Shown: positions 1 through 9,087, numbered from the stretch's first letter. The stretch: 64,000 bases of DNA from Oscillospiraceae bacterium (GCA_015069095.1 SVJH01000006.1:40500-104499), one strand, 5' to 3'. The notes: a model not told the origin generated them from the letters alone. Translations and numbers: made by a program.

Positions 1-2
1 AT

Positions 3-1490
3 TCGCTTGAAATAGGTTTTGAAAAAGAAGATTACGATGACACAAACTGGGAAAAATGTGCTATAAATAATAATGCTGATTATGATATGTATTTGCAACC
101 GACAAAGCAGTTGGATATTGAAAAAATCACTCCTGTAAGTTTTACTATTAAAAACAATGTTGCAAAAATTGATTTTGGAAGCATTTATGTTGGTTATTTG
201 TCATTAAATGCAAAAGGTAAAATAAACGAAAAAATAACTGTCAGATGCGGCCAGGAACTAAATGAAGATAGTAGTGTTAGATACGAGTTGCGTGCCAATT
301 GCAAGTATGAAGAAGAGTGGATTCTATCCGGCAAAAAGGATACACTAAATCAGTTTGATTACAAGTCGTTTAGATATGTTGAACTTTTATTGCCCGATAA
401 ATGTGAAATTGATGATATTTATCTTATTTCAAGACATTATCCATTTGAATGTAATAAAACGTGTAAATATGACGATGAAGAACTTTTAAAAATATGGAAT
501 TTGTGCATAAATTCATTGAAATATGGAGTTCAGGATATAATTCAGGATTGCATGGAACGTGAAAAAGGCCAGTATCTTGGAGATGGATGTTTGAGTTCAA
601 CAGCGCTTAGTATTGTTACAAACGATACAAAAATGATGGAAAAAATGATTGATGATGCCCTTAGAACCTCGTTTATAAATGAAGGCCTTGTTACATGCTC
701 TCCGTGTTCATTTATGCAGGAAATTGCTGAGTATCCGTTAATGCTTCCGCTTGCATTTCTTTGTCATTATAAACTGACAGGAAACAAAGAATTTATTAAA
801 GAAAGATTTGATAAATTAAAATCAATTTTAGATTTTTATAAAAATAATTATGCCGACGAAAGTGGAATGCTTAAAGATTTAGATAAATGGTGTGTTGTTG
901 ACTGGCCAAAAGAGTGTCGCGATGGTTATGATTTTGAACTTCCAAACCCTGGTATTGCTTATGGTGTTCACAATGTCATCAATGCTTACTATATTGGAGC
1001 AATTAAGATAGTAAATGTGCTATCTAAGATAATTGGATATGATGATTATGCTGATGATGACATACTTCAAAAAAGATTTATTGAAGTTTTTTATGATGAA
1101 AATAAAAAAATGTTTACTGATTCGTCTGTTTCAGAGCATATTAGCCTTCCTGCAAATGCATTTGCACTCATGTACAATTTGTGTCCTGATAAAGAAACAG
1201 AAGAGAATATTGTTGACATGATTATGACAAAAGATGCATCGCTTAGTGCGTTTTTTACATCATTTGCATCACTTTGTGCACTTAAAAGATTAAATAAAGA
1301 CGATTTAGTTAAAGAATTTATAAAAAACAAAGGCAGATGGCTTCGAATGATAAGAGAAGGTGCTACTGTAACATTTGAAGCATGGGGAAAAGACGGTAAA
1401 TGGAATACATCACTTTTCCATTTATGTTATACATTTGCGATTTTGTTTTTAACAGACTGGGGATTTGAAGATATATTAAAGGAGATATAA
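3..1490 (+). CDS. Family 78 alpha-L-rhamnosidase-like glycoside hydrolase, 5'-truncated by window edge
   Basis: The reading frame is open from base 3 with no start codon needed, so the gene continues to the left; 495 residues are visible. The first part is a beta-rich domain and the rest is an (alpha/alpha)6-barrel-type catalytic domain. The segment DCMEREKGQYLGDG matches the conserved acidic motif of bacterial rhamnosidases (typically DCPQRDERLGW-GD), and the end (NTSLFHLCYTFAILFL) matches the family's late His-containing motif. Family members release terminal L-rhamnose from plant or host glycans. It is followed after one base by an SGNH esterase and then a phosphopantetheinyl transferase, which looks like one transcript. 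The visible part shows no export signal because the N-terminus is missing. A related (alpha/alpha)6 hydrolase specificity cannot be excluded. Confidence 0.78.
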   Translation, partial: SLEIGFEKEDYDDTNWEKCAINNNADYDMYLQPTKQLDIEKITPVSFTIKNNVAKIDFGSIYVGYLSLNAKGKINEKITVRCGQELNEDSSVRYELRANCKYEEEWILSGKKDTLNQFDYKSFRYVELLLPDKCEIDDIYLISRHYPFECNKTCKYDDEELLKIWNLCINSLKYGVQDIIQDCMEREKGQYLGDGCLSSTALSIVTNDTKMMEKMIDDALRTSFINEGLVTCSPCSFMQEIAEYPLMLPLAFLCHYKLTGNKEFIKERFDKLKSILDFYKNNYADESGMLKDLDKWCVVDWPKECRDGYDFELPNPGIAYGVHNVINAYYIGAIKIVNVLSKIIGYDDYADDDILQKRFIEVFYDENKKMFTDSSVSEHISLPANAFALMYNLCPDKETEENIVDMIMTKDASLSAFFTSFASLCALKRLNKDDLVKEFIKNKGRWLRMIREGATVTFEAWGKDGKWNTSLFHLCYTFAILFLTDWGFEDILKEI

Positions 1491-1491
1491 A

Positions 1492-2211
1492 ATGAGAATC
1501 ATAGAAAAACTTAACGAAAAAAATAATAATTTACATTCAATAAGACAACCTTTAATTGCGTTTTTAGGAGACAGCGTTACACAAGGATGCTACGAATTAT
1601 ATGTAAAAGATGGAAAGGTTGACACTGTTTTTGATTCTAATAATAATTACAGTACAAAACTTAAAGAGATTCTTCTTACATTTTTTCCGTCGTCATCACT
1701 TAATATAATAAATGCAGGTATAAGTGGAGATAGAGCTGAAGTTGGATTAAGAAGATTAGAGCGTGATGTGCTAAGTTATAATCCAGATTTAGTTGTAGTT
1801 TGCTACGGGCTTAACGATGCTACAAGAAAAGAAGCAGAGTATGAATTATATTTGAATTCTCTAAAGAGCATTTTTGAAAAAGTAAAAGAAACAGGCGCAG
1901 AAATTATATTTATGACACCAAATTTATGGACAGATAAAATTGATGATTCAATAACCGATAATTTAATATATGATGCTGTAAAAAAAGTAGCTGATTGTGA
2001 AAAAGAAGGATGGCTTAAAAAATACATAACTTCTGCAAAAGAACTTTGTGATAAAATGGACATTCCTGTATGTGATTGCTACAAAATATGGGAAACGTTT
2101 AAAAGGGGAGGGGTAGATGTAAATCTTCTTCTTTCTAATAAAGCAAATCATCCAACACGTGATATGCATTATCTTTTTGCATACGAACTTGTAAAAACTA
2201 TGTTTAATTAA
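1492..2211 (+). CDS. SGNH/GDSL-family hydrolase (probable carbohydrate esterase)
   Basis: The 239-residue protein carries GDSVTQG near residue 26 (block I, with the nucleophile Ser), a Gly in GISGDRAEVGLRRL (block II), GLND at about residue 106 (block III Asn) and a C-terminal NHP...H segment (block V His). This is the SGNH catalytic set of small esterases and lipases. No signal peptide is present, so it is probably cytoplasmic. It starts two bases after the rhamnosidase stop with GGAGATATAA as ribosome site. That position suggests it removes acetyl or similar groups from oligosaccharides handled by the rhamnosidase. The substrate is inferred from context only. Confidence 0.8.
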   Translation: MRIIEKLNEKNNNLHSIRQPLIAFLGDSVTQGCYELYVKDGKVDTVFDSNNNYSTKLKEILLTFFPSSSLNIINAGISGDRAEVGLRRLERDVLSYNPDLVVVCYGLNDATRKEAEYELYLNSLKSIFEKVKETGAEIIFMTPNLWTDKIDDSITDNLIYDAVKKVADCEKEGWLKKYITSAKELCDKMDIPVCDCYKIWETFKRGGVDVNLLLSNKANHPTRDMHYLFAYELVKTMFN

Positions 2212-2219
2212 GGTGAAAT

Positions 2220-2699
2220 ATGAAAATATACTATTATACAAAAGAAAAAAAATATAAATCTAAAGATACTGATGAGTACATAAAAAAAAGCGTATATGAT
2301 TACACAAAGAAAGATAATATTGCTGTATACAGAACAAAAGAAGGAAAACCATACGTTGATGATGTTTTTGTAAGCGTAACCCACACGGATTACTTTCTTG
2401 TAATTTGTGTTTCGGATTCAGAAGTCGGAATTGATGCAGAAAAGAAAAACAGAAAAGTAATGTTTAAATCGAGAATTATTAAAAAGTACTTTTCCAAAAA
2501 AGAAAAAGAGTATACTTTAAATTCTGATATTGGATTTTTGGAAGTGTGGGTAAAAAAAGAAGCGTATTTAAAATTTTTAGGAACCGGTCTTAAAGATATA
2601 AAAAATGCAGATACGTTTAACTTAAACGGGAAGTTTACAAAAATAGACCATAAAGATTTAATAATATATATTTATACAGAAGAAAACTCCTCATTATAA
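2220..2699 (+). CDS. 4'-phosphopantetheinyl transferase, short Sfp-type
   Basis: This 159-residue protein has the two signatures of the superfamily: VGIDAEKKNRK (the Mg-binding Asp region) near residue 73 and WVKKEAYLKFLGTGL near residue 111 (the W-x-KEA-x-K motif). Such enzymes transfer the phosphopantetheine arm of CoA to a serine of carrier proteins. It is longer than AcpS but clearly shorter than Sfp (about 220 residues), lacking much of the N-terminal half. It sits 8 bases after an SGNH hydrolase with AAGGTG as ribosome site, and no carrier protein or synthase lies in the window, so the partner is unknown. The stop codon lies inside the loop of the terminator that follows. Confidence 0.82.
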   Translation: MKIYYYTKEKKYKSKDTDEYIKKSVYDYTKKDNIAVYRTKEGKPYVDDVFVSVTHTDYFLVICVSDSEVGIDAEKKNRKVMFKSRIIKKYFSKKEKEYTLNSDIGFLEVWVKKEAYLKFLGTGLKDIKNADTFNLNGKFTKIDHKDLIIYIYTEENSSL

Positions 2700-2713
2700 A
2701 TGAGGAGTTTTTA
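2683..2713. terminator. Bidirectional intrinsic terminator
   Basis: A near-perfect inverted repeat built on ACTCCTCATT/AATGAGGAGT with a 3-base loop is flanked by A and T runs on both sides, so it can end transcription in both directions. It separates the rhamnosidase unit from the convergent deacetylase gene. Confidence 0.85.
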
Positions 2714-2716
2714 ATT

Positions 2717-3571
2717 TTACGAAATTTTAATTGTTTCACCTGGTTTAATTTCATATATATTGTCGTAATCGTAAGAAAACCAGAGTGTTGTAGCGGTAGG
2801 ATTGTGTACGTATTCCATATCTACACTGTATTGAAGCTGCTTAAAAGCACTCACATAATCAAATATTTCAATGTTTGTTGCATACCAAATATCATCTCTA
2901 TTTGCGATTTTTGATAAGATTTTTTCCATTTGATCCCAGTTATTGTTTTCGTCAAATTCGTATGAATGACCATATACGTAGAACAGAGACGGAAAACGCT
3001 TAGTTTTAATATTTAAAAATTCTTCAATTAAATCAAAAATCTTTGGATCGTTGTGATGACAAGTTGGTTGGTAATGAAGTAATCCTGTCATAGGCAAATT
3101 AAATGAATGAGTTGGAGTTGAACCTCTTGAATAAGCAATTCCTGAAACTTCACATGCTTTTATTACATCATCATCAACTGCCCAAGATCCATTCGGATAT
3201 GCCATACCACGAATAATTCTGCCAAATATTTTTTCTAAGTTGTTTCTGTCCTCAATAATTTCTCTTGCCACTGTTGCCTGAGGAATTGCAATAAGGGAAG
3301 GGTGGGAAGCTGTATGAACAGCGATTTCGTGTTCTGTACCGTCAAAAAGTTCTTTTAATTCTTTTGAACTAAGGCGTTTTCTATGAGAAGGGTTTGCGAT
3401 ACCTTTATCGACGTTAATAATTCTTTGACTGTTTAAGTTGAAAGTTCCTTTAACATTGTATTTGTTAAACATCTCAACAAGTGGCTTGTCAAACTCAGTA
3501 CCATCATCATAGCTTAAAGTAAATGCTTTTTTGCGTCCGTTTGGATATCTAAGAAATATATCATGTACCAT
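2717..3571 (-). CDS. Polysaccharide deacetylase (NodB-like)
   Basis: The 284-residue protein has the NodB-fold motifs: SYDDGTEFD near residue 20 (catalytic base and metal Asp), HTASHPSL (metal-binding H-x3-H) and the AYPNGSW segment corresponding to motif 3. The family removes N- or O-acetyl groups from polysaccharides in a metal-dependent way. No signal peptide is visible, so it probably acts on imported oligosaccharides in the cytoplasm. The usual late Leu-x-His motif is replaced by YGHSYEFD, a variant I associate with cytosolic deacetylase-like proteins of sugar-use loci. AAGGAGTG precedes the ATG, and a good promoter lies upstream. The substrate is unknown. Confidence 0.8.
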   Translation of the reverse strand: MVHDIFLRYPNGRKKAFTLSYDDGTEFDKPLVEMFNKYNVKGTFNLNSQRIINVDKGIANPSHRKRLSSKELKELFDGTEHEIAVHTASHPSLIAIPQATVAREIIEDRNNLEKIFGRIIRGMAYPNGSWAVDDDVIKACEVSGIAYSRGSTPTHSFNLPMTGLLHYQPTCHHNDPKIFDLIEEFLNIKTKRFPSLFYVYGHSYEFDENNNWDQMEKILSKIANRDDIWYATNIEIFDYVSAFKQLQYSVDMEYVHNPTATTLWFSYDYDNIYEIKPGETIKIS

Positions 3572-3608
3572 AAAAACACTCCTTATACTTTTAAAAAATT
3601 ATACAGAT

Positions 3609-3637
3609 ATTTTAACACCAATTTTTGGTATTGTCAA
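3609..3637 (-). promoter_or_regulatory. Sigma-A promoter of the deacetylase gene, with dyad in the spacer
   Basis: On the minus strand TTGACA and TAAAAT are separated by exactly 17 bases. The spacer contains a small dyad, ACCAA-AAA-TTGGT, in a position where a repressor could block RNA polymerase. The operator role is inference. Confidence 0.65.
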
Positions 3638-3724
3638 TAAACGAGGAACAAATAAAAACTTTCTTCGTCTATATTACTGTAAATGCGTTATATAAAAATG
3701 ATTTTAATTACCATATTTTGATAC

Positions 3725-3753
3725 TTGATATCTTTTTGTATATACGTTATTAT
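3725..3753 (+). promoter_or_regulatory. Sigma-A promoter of the SLH protein gene
   Basis: TTGATA-N17-TATTAT gives a predicted transcript start near 3760, a leader of about 60 bases, and then a strong GAGGAGG ribosome site. A second candidate -35, TTGACA at 3765, has no good -10. Confidence 0.6.
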
Positions 3754-3818
3754 ATAGACATAGGTTGACATAAATAAACTTATGGAAACTAAATTCAAAT
3801 CTCGAGGAGGAGTAAATT

Positions 3819-6404
3819 ATGTTTAAAAGATTATTGAGTGCTATTCTTTCAGTAGCAATGATAATCTCTGCAATGACAGCTGGTGTATTTGCTGCAATTC
3901 CTACAGATGTAATTGACACTAAATATGAAGAAGCAGCTCAAGTTTTGGGCGTACTTGACATAATGGTTGGCGATAAAGATACTGGACTATTCAGACCTGA
4001 AGATACAATAATTCGTTCAGAAGCAGCAAGAGTTGCAATATCTGCTTTAGGACTTCAGGATGTAGCAACATCTACAAATGGTCCTACAAGATACCCTGAT
4101 GTATCAAAAGATCACTGGGCAAATGGATATATTAACGTTGCAACTACTCAAGGATTAGTTATTGGCGATGATTTAGGCAATTTCAGACCTGATTCAAATA
4201 TCACTTATGCTGAAATGGTAACAATTCTTATTAGAGCATTAGGATACGAACCAATGGCAAAAAGTAAAGGTTCATACCCACAAGGGTACCTTGTGGCAGC
4301 ATCTAACATTGGTCTTACAAAAGGTATTGGCGGAAATGCTAATGAAGGTATCAAAAGAGGAGATGTTGCACGTCTTGTAAACAATGCTTTAACTATTAAA
4401 CTTATGGAACAAGTAGGTTTTGGTACTGATGTTAAATATGAAATTGTTGATAAAACTCTTTTAAAAGATAACCTTGATGTTGAAAAAATTACAGGTCAGG
4501 TAACTGCAGTAAAATCTTCAGCACTAAATGGTGACAGTAACTTAAGAGAAGATCAAGTTCAGATTGAAGATAAAATATATTTAATCGGCGATGCTGATGT
4601 AAGAGAAATCTTAGGTTTTACAGTTGATGCATATATTAAAGAAGATACAAGAACAGGCGAAAAAACACTTCTTACAGCAATTCCTGTTGAAGGTCTTAAC
4701 AAATCTATAAAAATTGATTCAGATAGCATAGAAGAAATTGTTAATGAAGAAAATGACAAGCATATTAAGTACTGGATTGATAAAGATAATGATCGTTCTC
4801 CTAAAAAGTTAAAAATTGACAAAGATGCAAAAATTATGTATAACGGAAAAACGGGTTCATTTGAAGACTTCAAAACTATTGAATCAGGTTACTTTACAGT
4901 TCTTGATTCTGATACAAACGGTTCGTACGATGTAGTTTTTGTTAATGAAACAGTTAACTATGTAGTAGAAGAAGTTATAGTAAATACAAACAAAATTATC
5001 GATAAATATGGTCAGAAAACATTAGTGCTTGACCCTGAAGATACTGACTTAATTTTCTCAATAGAAAAAGGTACTCAGCTTATTGGTATTAAGGACTTAA
5101 AAGAATGGGATGTACTAACTGTAACACAGAGTAAAGACGGAGATTTTATTCACATTGAAGTGAGCAATGAATCAGTAAGCGGTAAAGTTACAGAAATAGA
5201 TGACGAAAAAGTTTATATAAACGGCACAGGTTATCTTGTAGCAAGTAACTACGAAGAAACAATTAACCTAAACGATGAAGGTAATTTCTATCTTGATGTA
5301 TTTGGTAAAATTGCAGGTGTTGACGCAAAAGGAACAATCAGCACAAACTATGCTTACCTTAACAAAATTGAATTATCAAATGGTTTAAATAAAGTTATAG
5401 AACTTGAAATATTTGATAAAAACGGAAAAGTGTTGGTAGAAAAAACTGCTTCAAAAGTTAAAGTTAATGGTGGAAACTATGTAACATGCGAAGAAGCAAT
5501 TTCTTTAATCGGCGATGCAGGACAACTTATCACATTTGAAAGAAATTCTGATGGTCAGATTAACAGAATTTATACTGCAAATAACACATCTGGTGCGATT
5601 GATGAAGAAAACTTCTCTAAAAACCTTGTACTTTCTGATGCACAGTATAATGCAAATACAAATAAACTTTACGCATCAGGTAAAGGTGTTGTTGTAACAG
5701 AAGATACTTTAGTATTTGATATTCCTGCAGGAGAAACTGATGCAAGTGAATTTTCAATAAGAAATATGGACTTCTTTATTGACGACGATAAATACGATAT
5801 AATAGTATTTGATATGCAGCGTGATTTAACAGCCAAAGCAATAATTGTAACAAAATCAACTGGTGATGCAAATGAAGCATCTTCAATAGCGGTAGTCGAT
5901 AGAATTACAAAAACACAGAACGAAGATGGCGTTGAAATTGAAAAATTATATGCAATTCAAAATGGTAAGCCGGTAACATTTGTTACAAGTGAATCAGGCA
6001 TATTAGTAAAATCTAACGGCGAATCAAATGTTTCTTTAAGCCAGGGCGATATAATCCAGTTCAGAGTAAATGCACAAGGTCAGATTGAAAAAGTAAATGT
6101 ACTTTTTGATATATCAACAAAAGATACAGAAAAAGAAAATGTAATATCAGAGGATCTTGCAACGTACTATGGTAAAGTTACAGATAAATTCTCGAAAACA
6201 TTTAATTTAAAAATCAATGATGGCGAAGAAATGAACTTTAATTACACTCAGGCTGATGTTTATATTGTTGACTTGAGCAAAAACAATAACAGAATTACTG
6301 TTGGAGATAGCGGAGATATCCAAAAATATGATGACTTAGATCCTGAAAGAGTTTTTGTAAGAGTGTACAAAGACATTGTTGAAGAAATTGTTATCATAAG
6401 ATAA
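3819..6404 (+). CDS. S-layer homology (SLH) domain protein, exported
   Basis: The 861-residue protein begins with a signal peptide (KR then a hydrophobic stretch, cleavage after VFA near residue 25). Three SLH modules follow at about residues 30-75, 90-137 and 148-192; FRPEDTIIRSEAARV and FRPDSNITYAEMVTIL are typical SLH sequences. SLH modules bind pyruvylated secondary cell-wall polymer and anchor proteins to the wall. The remaining 650 residues are beta-rich, threonine/asparagine-rich and lysine/aspartate-rich without a recognised enzyme domain. It is a single-gene unit with its own promoter, GAGGAGG ribosome site and strong terminator, as expected for an abundant S-layer or surface-scaffold protein. 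Which of these it is cannot be decided from sequence. Confidence 0.85.
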   Translation: MFKRLLSAILSVAMIISAMTAGVFAAIPTDVIDTKYEEAAQVLGVLDIMVGDKDTGLFRPEDTIIRSEAARVAISALGLQDVATSTNGPTRYPDVSKDHWANGYINVATTQGLVIGDDLGNFRPDSNITYAEMVTILIRALGYEPMAKSKGSYPQGYLVAASNIGLTKGIGGNANEGIKRGDVARLVNNALTIKLMEQVGFGTDVKYEIVDKTLLKDNLDVEKITGQVTAVKSSALNGDSNLREDQVQIEDKIYLIGDADVREILGFTVDAYIKEDTRTGEKTLLTAIPVEGLNKSIKIDSDSIEEIVNEENDKHIKYWIDKDNDRSPKKLKIDKDAKIMYNGKTGSFEDFKTIESGYFTVLDSDTNGSYDVVFVNETVNYVVEEVIVNTNKIIDKYGQKTLVLDPEDTDLIFSIEKGTQLIGIKDLKEWDVLTVTQSKDGDFIHIEVSNESVSGKVTEIDDEKVYINGTGYLVASNYEETINLNDEGNFYLDVFGKIAGVDAKGTISTNYAYLNKIELSNGLNKVIELEIFDKNGKVLVEKTASKVKVNGGNYVTCEEAISLIGDAGQLITFERNSDGQINRIYTANNTSGAIDEENFSKNLVLSDAQYNANTNKLYASGKGVVVTEDTLVFDIPAGETDASEFSIRNMDFFIDDDKYDIIVFDMQRDLTAKAIIVTKSTGDANEASSIAVVDRITKTQNEDGVEIEKLYAIQNGKPVTFVTSESGILVKSNGESNVSLSQGDIIQFRVNAQGQIEKVNVLFDISTKDTEKENVISEDLATYYGKVTDKFSKTFNLKINDGEEMNFNYTQADVYIVDLSKNNNRITVGDSGDIQKYDDLDPERVFVRVYKDIVEEIVIIR

Positions 6405-6407
6405 TTT

Positions 6408-6439
6408 AAAACAGACAGGTTATACCTGTCTGTTTTTTT
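6408..6439 (+). terminator. Intrinsic terminator of the SLH gene
   Basis: A 13-bp perfect stem (AAAACAGACAGGT and its complement), a 3-base loop and a run of seven or more T directly follow the stop codon. Confidence 0.92.
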
Positions 6440-6515
6440 ACATATATTGATTGACTTTAACCACTTTTTGTGATTTAATATAGTTGATACAAATAAATTT
6501 TTTTGGAGGCAAAAA

Positions 6516-7994
6516 ATGAAGTATTCAACACCTGAAAAAGCAGGAATTTCATCAAAAAACATTAAAAAGTATATTGAAAAATTAGAAGAAAATGGATTAG
6601 CAACACACGACCTTATTATTGCTAAAGGCGACGAAATAGTTTTTGAAAAATACTGGGCGCCATTTCATAAAGATTATTTACACAGAATGTATTCTGTAAG
6701 TAAGAGTATTGTTTCGCTTGGTGTCGGTTTTGCCCAGCAGGATGGTCTTGTTAATTTAGATGACCCAATTAAAAAATATTTTCCAAAAGAATGTGAAAAA
6801 TGTCCGGATGAAGCAGTTAAAAATCAGACAGTAAGAGAAATGCTTATGATGGCAACAAGTTCGGGTTGGGGAAAATGGTTTCAAGCAGATTCGGATGACA
6901 GAGTAGCATTATATTTTCTTCAGGATGGCGAAAAAAAGGTTCGTCCTTCAGGAACGATTTTTGAATATGATAGCCCTGGTTCATTTGTGCTTGGTGCAAT
7001 GGTAGAAAGACTTACCGGTAAAGATCTTTTAACATATTTAAGGGAAAAAGCCTTCGATGAAATAGGTGTTTCAAAAGAAGCATATTTTCTAAAATGTCCT
7101 GGTGGACATTCATGGGGCGACAGTGCACTTTTATGTACTGCACATGATTTACTTAAAATGGCGCGTTTCACAATGAATATGGGTAAGTGGAATGGCAAAC
7201 AACTTTTAAATGAAGAATATCTTAAAAAAGCAACATCTTGCCAAATTTACAATAATGATACAGGTGCAAGAACGTTTGACTCTTTAGGTTATGGATATCT
7301 TATCTGGAGAACATATGATGATTCTTTCTTCTTTAACGGAATGGGATGTCAGTTTGCAATATGTGTTCCTCATAAAGATTTAATTATGATTTATAACGGC
7401 GATAATCAAGGAAAAGATTACGCTAAAAAAGTTATTTTTGACTATTTCTACGATTATATCGTACGCGAAATGGAAGATAACGAAATAGAAGAAAATGATG
7501 CTGATGTAAAAGCATTAAAAGAATATGTTGAACCATTAAAACTTATAAAAATGGAAGGCCCTGTAGATTCTGAATATAAAGAAAAAATTAACGGCGTTAC
7601 ATATGAACTTACAGAAAATCCTATGGGTATAAAAGAACTTACATTTAAATTTAACGGCAACAAAGGCACATTGTGTTATACTAATGCCCAAGGTTACAAA
7701 GAATTAAACTTTGGATTTGGCGAAAATGTATTTGGATTATTCCCACAGGAAGGATATTCTGACGAAGTAGGTTCTAAAGTTGCTCCTGGAAATAAATATA
7801 AATGCTGTGCATCTGCTGCATGGGTAGAACCTCACAAATTACACATTTATGTTCAGATTGTAGATAAATATTTTGGTAATGCTCATATGACATTTAGTTT
7901 CAAGGGTAATGAAATCGGTGTTCTTATGAGAAAAACCGCAGAATATTTCTTGATGGAATACAATGGTTTTGCAGGCGGAAAAATAAAAGAATAA
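6516..7994 (+). CDS. Class C beta-lactamase-type serine hydrolase
   Basis: The 492-residue protein has the penicillin-binding/serine-hydrolase S-x-x-K in YSVSKSIVSLG (about residue 65) and a Tyr motif in FEYDSPGSFVLG (about residue 149). Class C-like members act as esterases, peptidases or amide hydrolases. The catalytic domain spans about residues 10-330. A C-terminal domain of about 150 beta-rich residues follows, as in many members of this group. No signal peptide is visible, unlike true beta-lactamases, so antibiotic resistance should not be inferred. GGAGGC lies 7 bases before the ATG. A weak TTGACT-N17-TTTAAT promoter lies just after the preceding terminator. Confidence 0.78.
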   Translation: MKYSTPEKAGISSKNIKKYIEKLEENGLATHDLIIAKGDEIVFEKYWAPFHKDYLHRMYSVSKSIVSLGVGFAQQDGLVNLDDPIKKYFPKECEKCPDEAVKNQTVREMLMMATSSGWGKWFQADSDDRVALYFLQDGEKKVRPSGTIFEYDSPGSFVLGAMVERLTGKDLLTYLREKAFDEIGVSKEAYFLKCPGGHSWGDSALLCTAHDLLKMARFTMNMGKWNGKQLLNEEYLKKATSCQIYNNDTGARTFDSLGYGYLIWRTYDDSFFFNGMGCQFAICVPHKDLIMIYNGDNQGKDYAKKVIFDYFYDYIVREMEDNEIEENDADVKALKEYVEPLKLIKMEGPVDSEYKEKINGVTYELTENPMGIKELTFKFNGNKGTLCYTNAQGYKELNFGFGENVFGLFPQEGYSDEVGSKVAPGNKYKCCASAAWVEPHKLHIYVQIVDKYFGNAHMTFSFKGNEIGVLMRKTAEYFLMEYNGFAGGKIKE

Positions 7995-8005
7995 AATTGT
8001 ACATA

Positions 8006-8034
8006 CACAAAACAAAGCACTTTTTCATATAATA
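8006..8034 (+). promoter_or_regulatory. Possible mother-cell (sigma-E/sigma-K type) promoter of sigK
   Basis: CATATAATA fits the sigma-K -10 consensus CATANNNTA, and CACA lies 16 bases upstream, where sigma-K promoters have an MACM -35. Such a site would fit the known auto-regulation of sigK. The motifs are short, so this is a weak call. Confidence 0.3.
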
Positions 8035-8063
8035 GTTATATAATCTATCGGAGGTGCTTTGTA

Positions 8064-8756
8064 TTGTGGTCTACATTTGCAATTAGTCTTTTTTCAAATG
8101 TAATATTTCTTTTATCGTACGTTTCACAGACTAATTCATTTAAAAAACCGCTTACTGCCAAAGAAGAAAAAGAATATTTGCTAAAATGTAAAAGTGGAGA
8201 TTTAAAAGCCAGAGATATATTGATAGAAAGAAATTTAAGACTTGTTGCACATATTGTAAAAAAGTACACATCACAAGGAATTGACAACGATGATTTGATT
8301 TCTATAGGAACAATAGGTCTTATAAAGGCAATTTCTACTTTTGATGTTCAAAAAGGTGCTCGACTTGCTACATACGCTTCTAAATGCATAGAAAATGAAA
8401 TACTTATGAGTTTTCGTGCCGATAAGAAAAGAAAAAATGACATATCTCTTTCTGATCCTGTAGGAAAGGACAAAGAAGGAAACGAAGTTACACTTATAGA
8501 TAAATTGTATGACGATGACAGTGAAATTTTTGAAAAAGTCAATTTAAAAATGCACGTAGTAAAGTTGTATGAAAAAATTAAAAGTGTTCTTACAAAGCGT
8601 GAACGAAATGTTTTAATAATGCGATATGGTATTGGCGGAAATAAAGTTTATACACAAAACGAGGTTGCAAAAAAACTTGGTATATCAAGATCTTATGTAT
8701 CAAGGATTGAAAAAAAAGCGGTTGAAAAACTTTCTGAAAGTTTTAAAGAAGAATAG
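8064..8756 (+). CDS. sigK: RNA polymerase sporulation sigma factor SigK (pro-sigma-K)
   Basis: The 230-residue protein contains the sigma-70 region 2 segment (RNLRLVAHIVKKY, DLISIGTIGLIKAISTFD, CIENEILMSFRADKK) and a region 4 helix-turn-helix ending LGISRSYVSRIEKKAVEKL, both very close to Bacillus SigK. The N-terminus has a hydrophobic pro-sequence with LLS-YVSQT at residues 16-23, aligning with the site where Bacillus pro-sigma-K is cut (LVS-YVKNN). Translation starts at a TTG 7 bases after GGAGGTG; no ATG is suitably placed. The gene is uninterrupted, so there is no skin-type element. Sigma-K directs late mother-cell genes (coat, cortex, lysis), which implies that the organism sporulates or did so recently. 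Confidence 0.93.
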   Translation: MWSTFAISLFSNVIFLLSYVSQTNSFKKPLTAKEEKEYLLKCKSGDLKARDILIERNLRLVAHIVKKYTSQGIDNDDLISIGTIGLIKAISTFDVQKGARLATYASKCIENEILMSFRADKKRKNDISLSDPVGKDKEGNEVTLIDKLYDDDSEIFEKVNLKMHVVKLYEKIKSVLTKRERNVLIMRYGIGGNKVYTQNEVAKKLGISRSYVSRIEKKAVEKLSESFKEE

Positions 8757-8767
8757 TAAAAAAGTAC

Positions 8768-8796
8768 TTGATTTTTAATATTTCATATGTTATAAT
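8768..8796 (+). promoter_or_regulatory. Sigma-A promoter of secG
   Basis: TTGATT, a 17-base spacer and a perfect TATAAT lie 46 bases before the secG start. Confidence 0.8.
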
Positions 8797-8841
8797 AACT
8801 AATATGTTTTTAGTTTAATTTGTAAAGGATGGAAAATACTT

Positions 8842-9081
8842 ATGATTATCAAAACAATACTAACTGTAGTTCAAATAATTTTGGCAATAGTTTTAATCGC
8901 TGTTGTTTTACTTCAGTCAGGTAAACAGGCTGGACTTTCTGGTTCAATTGCCGGCGGTGCTGAAACATTTTTTGGTAAAAACAAAGCGAGAACATTAGAT
9001 GGTATGCTTTCAAGATTAACAACAATCGTTGCTATTTTGTTTATTATCACATCTTTTGTATTAGCACTTGTTTTAAAATAA
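8842..9081 (+). CDS. secG: Preprotein translocase subunit SecG
   Basis: The 79-residue protein has two membrane helices (about residues 4-24 and 55-77) joined by a Gly-rich loop with LLQSGKQAGLSGSIAGGAE, the family signature. SecG joins SecY and SecE in the export channel and aids SecA cycling. Length and topology are normal. It is a single-gene unit with its own promoter and terminator. In many Firmicutes rnr and smpB follow secG; here a LacI-type regulator does. Confidence 0.93.
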   Translation: MIIKTILTVVQIILAIVLIAVVLLQSGKQAGLSGSIAGGAETFFGKNKARTLDGMLSRLTTIVAILFIITSFVLALVLK

Positions 9082-9087
9082 TTATTT

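Noticed and set aside
8064..8756. Skin-type element or split sigK
   Set aside because: The sigma-K frame is complete and uninterrupted, and no recombinase is nearby.
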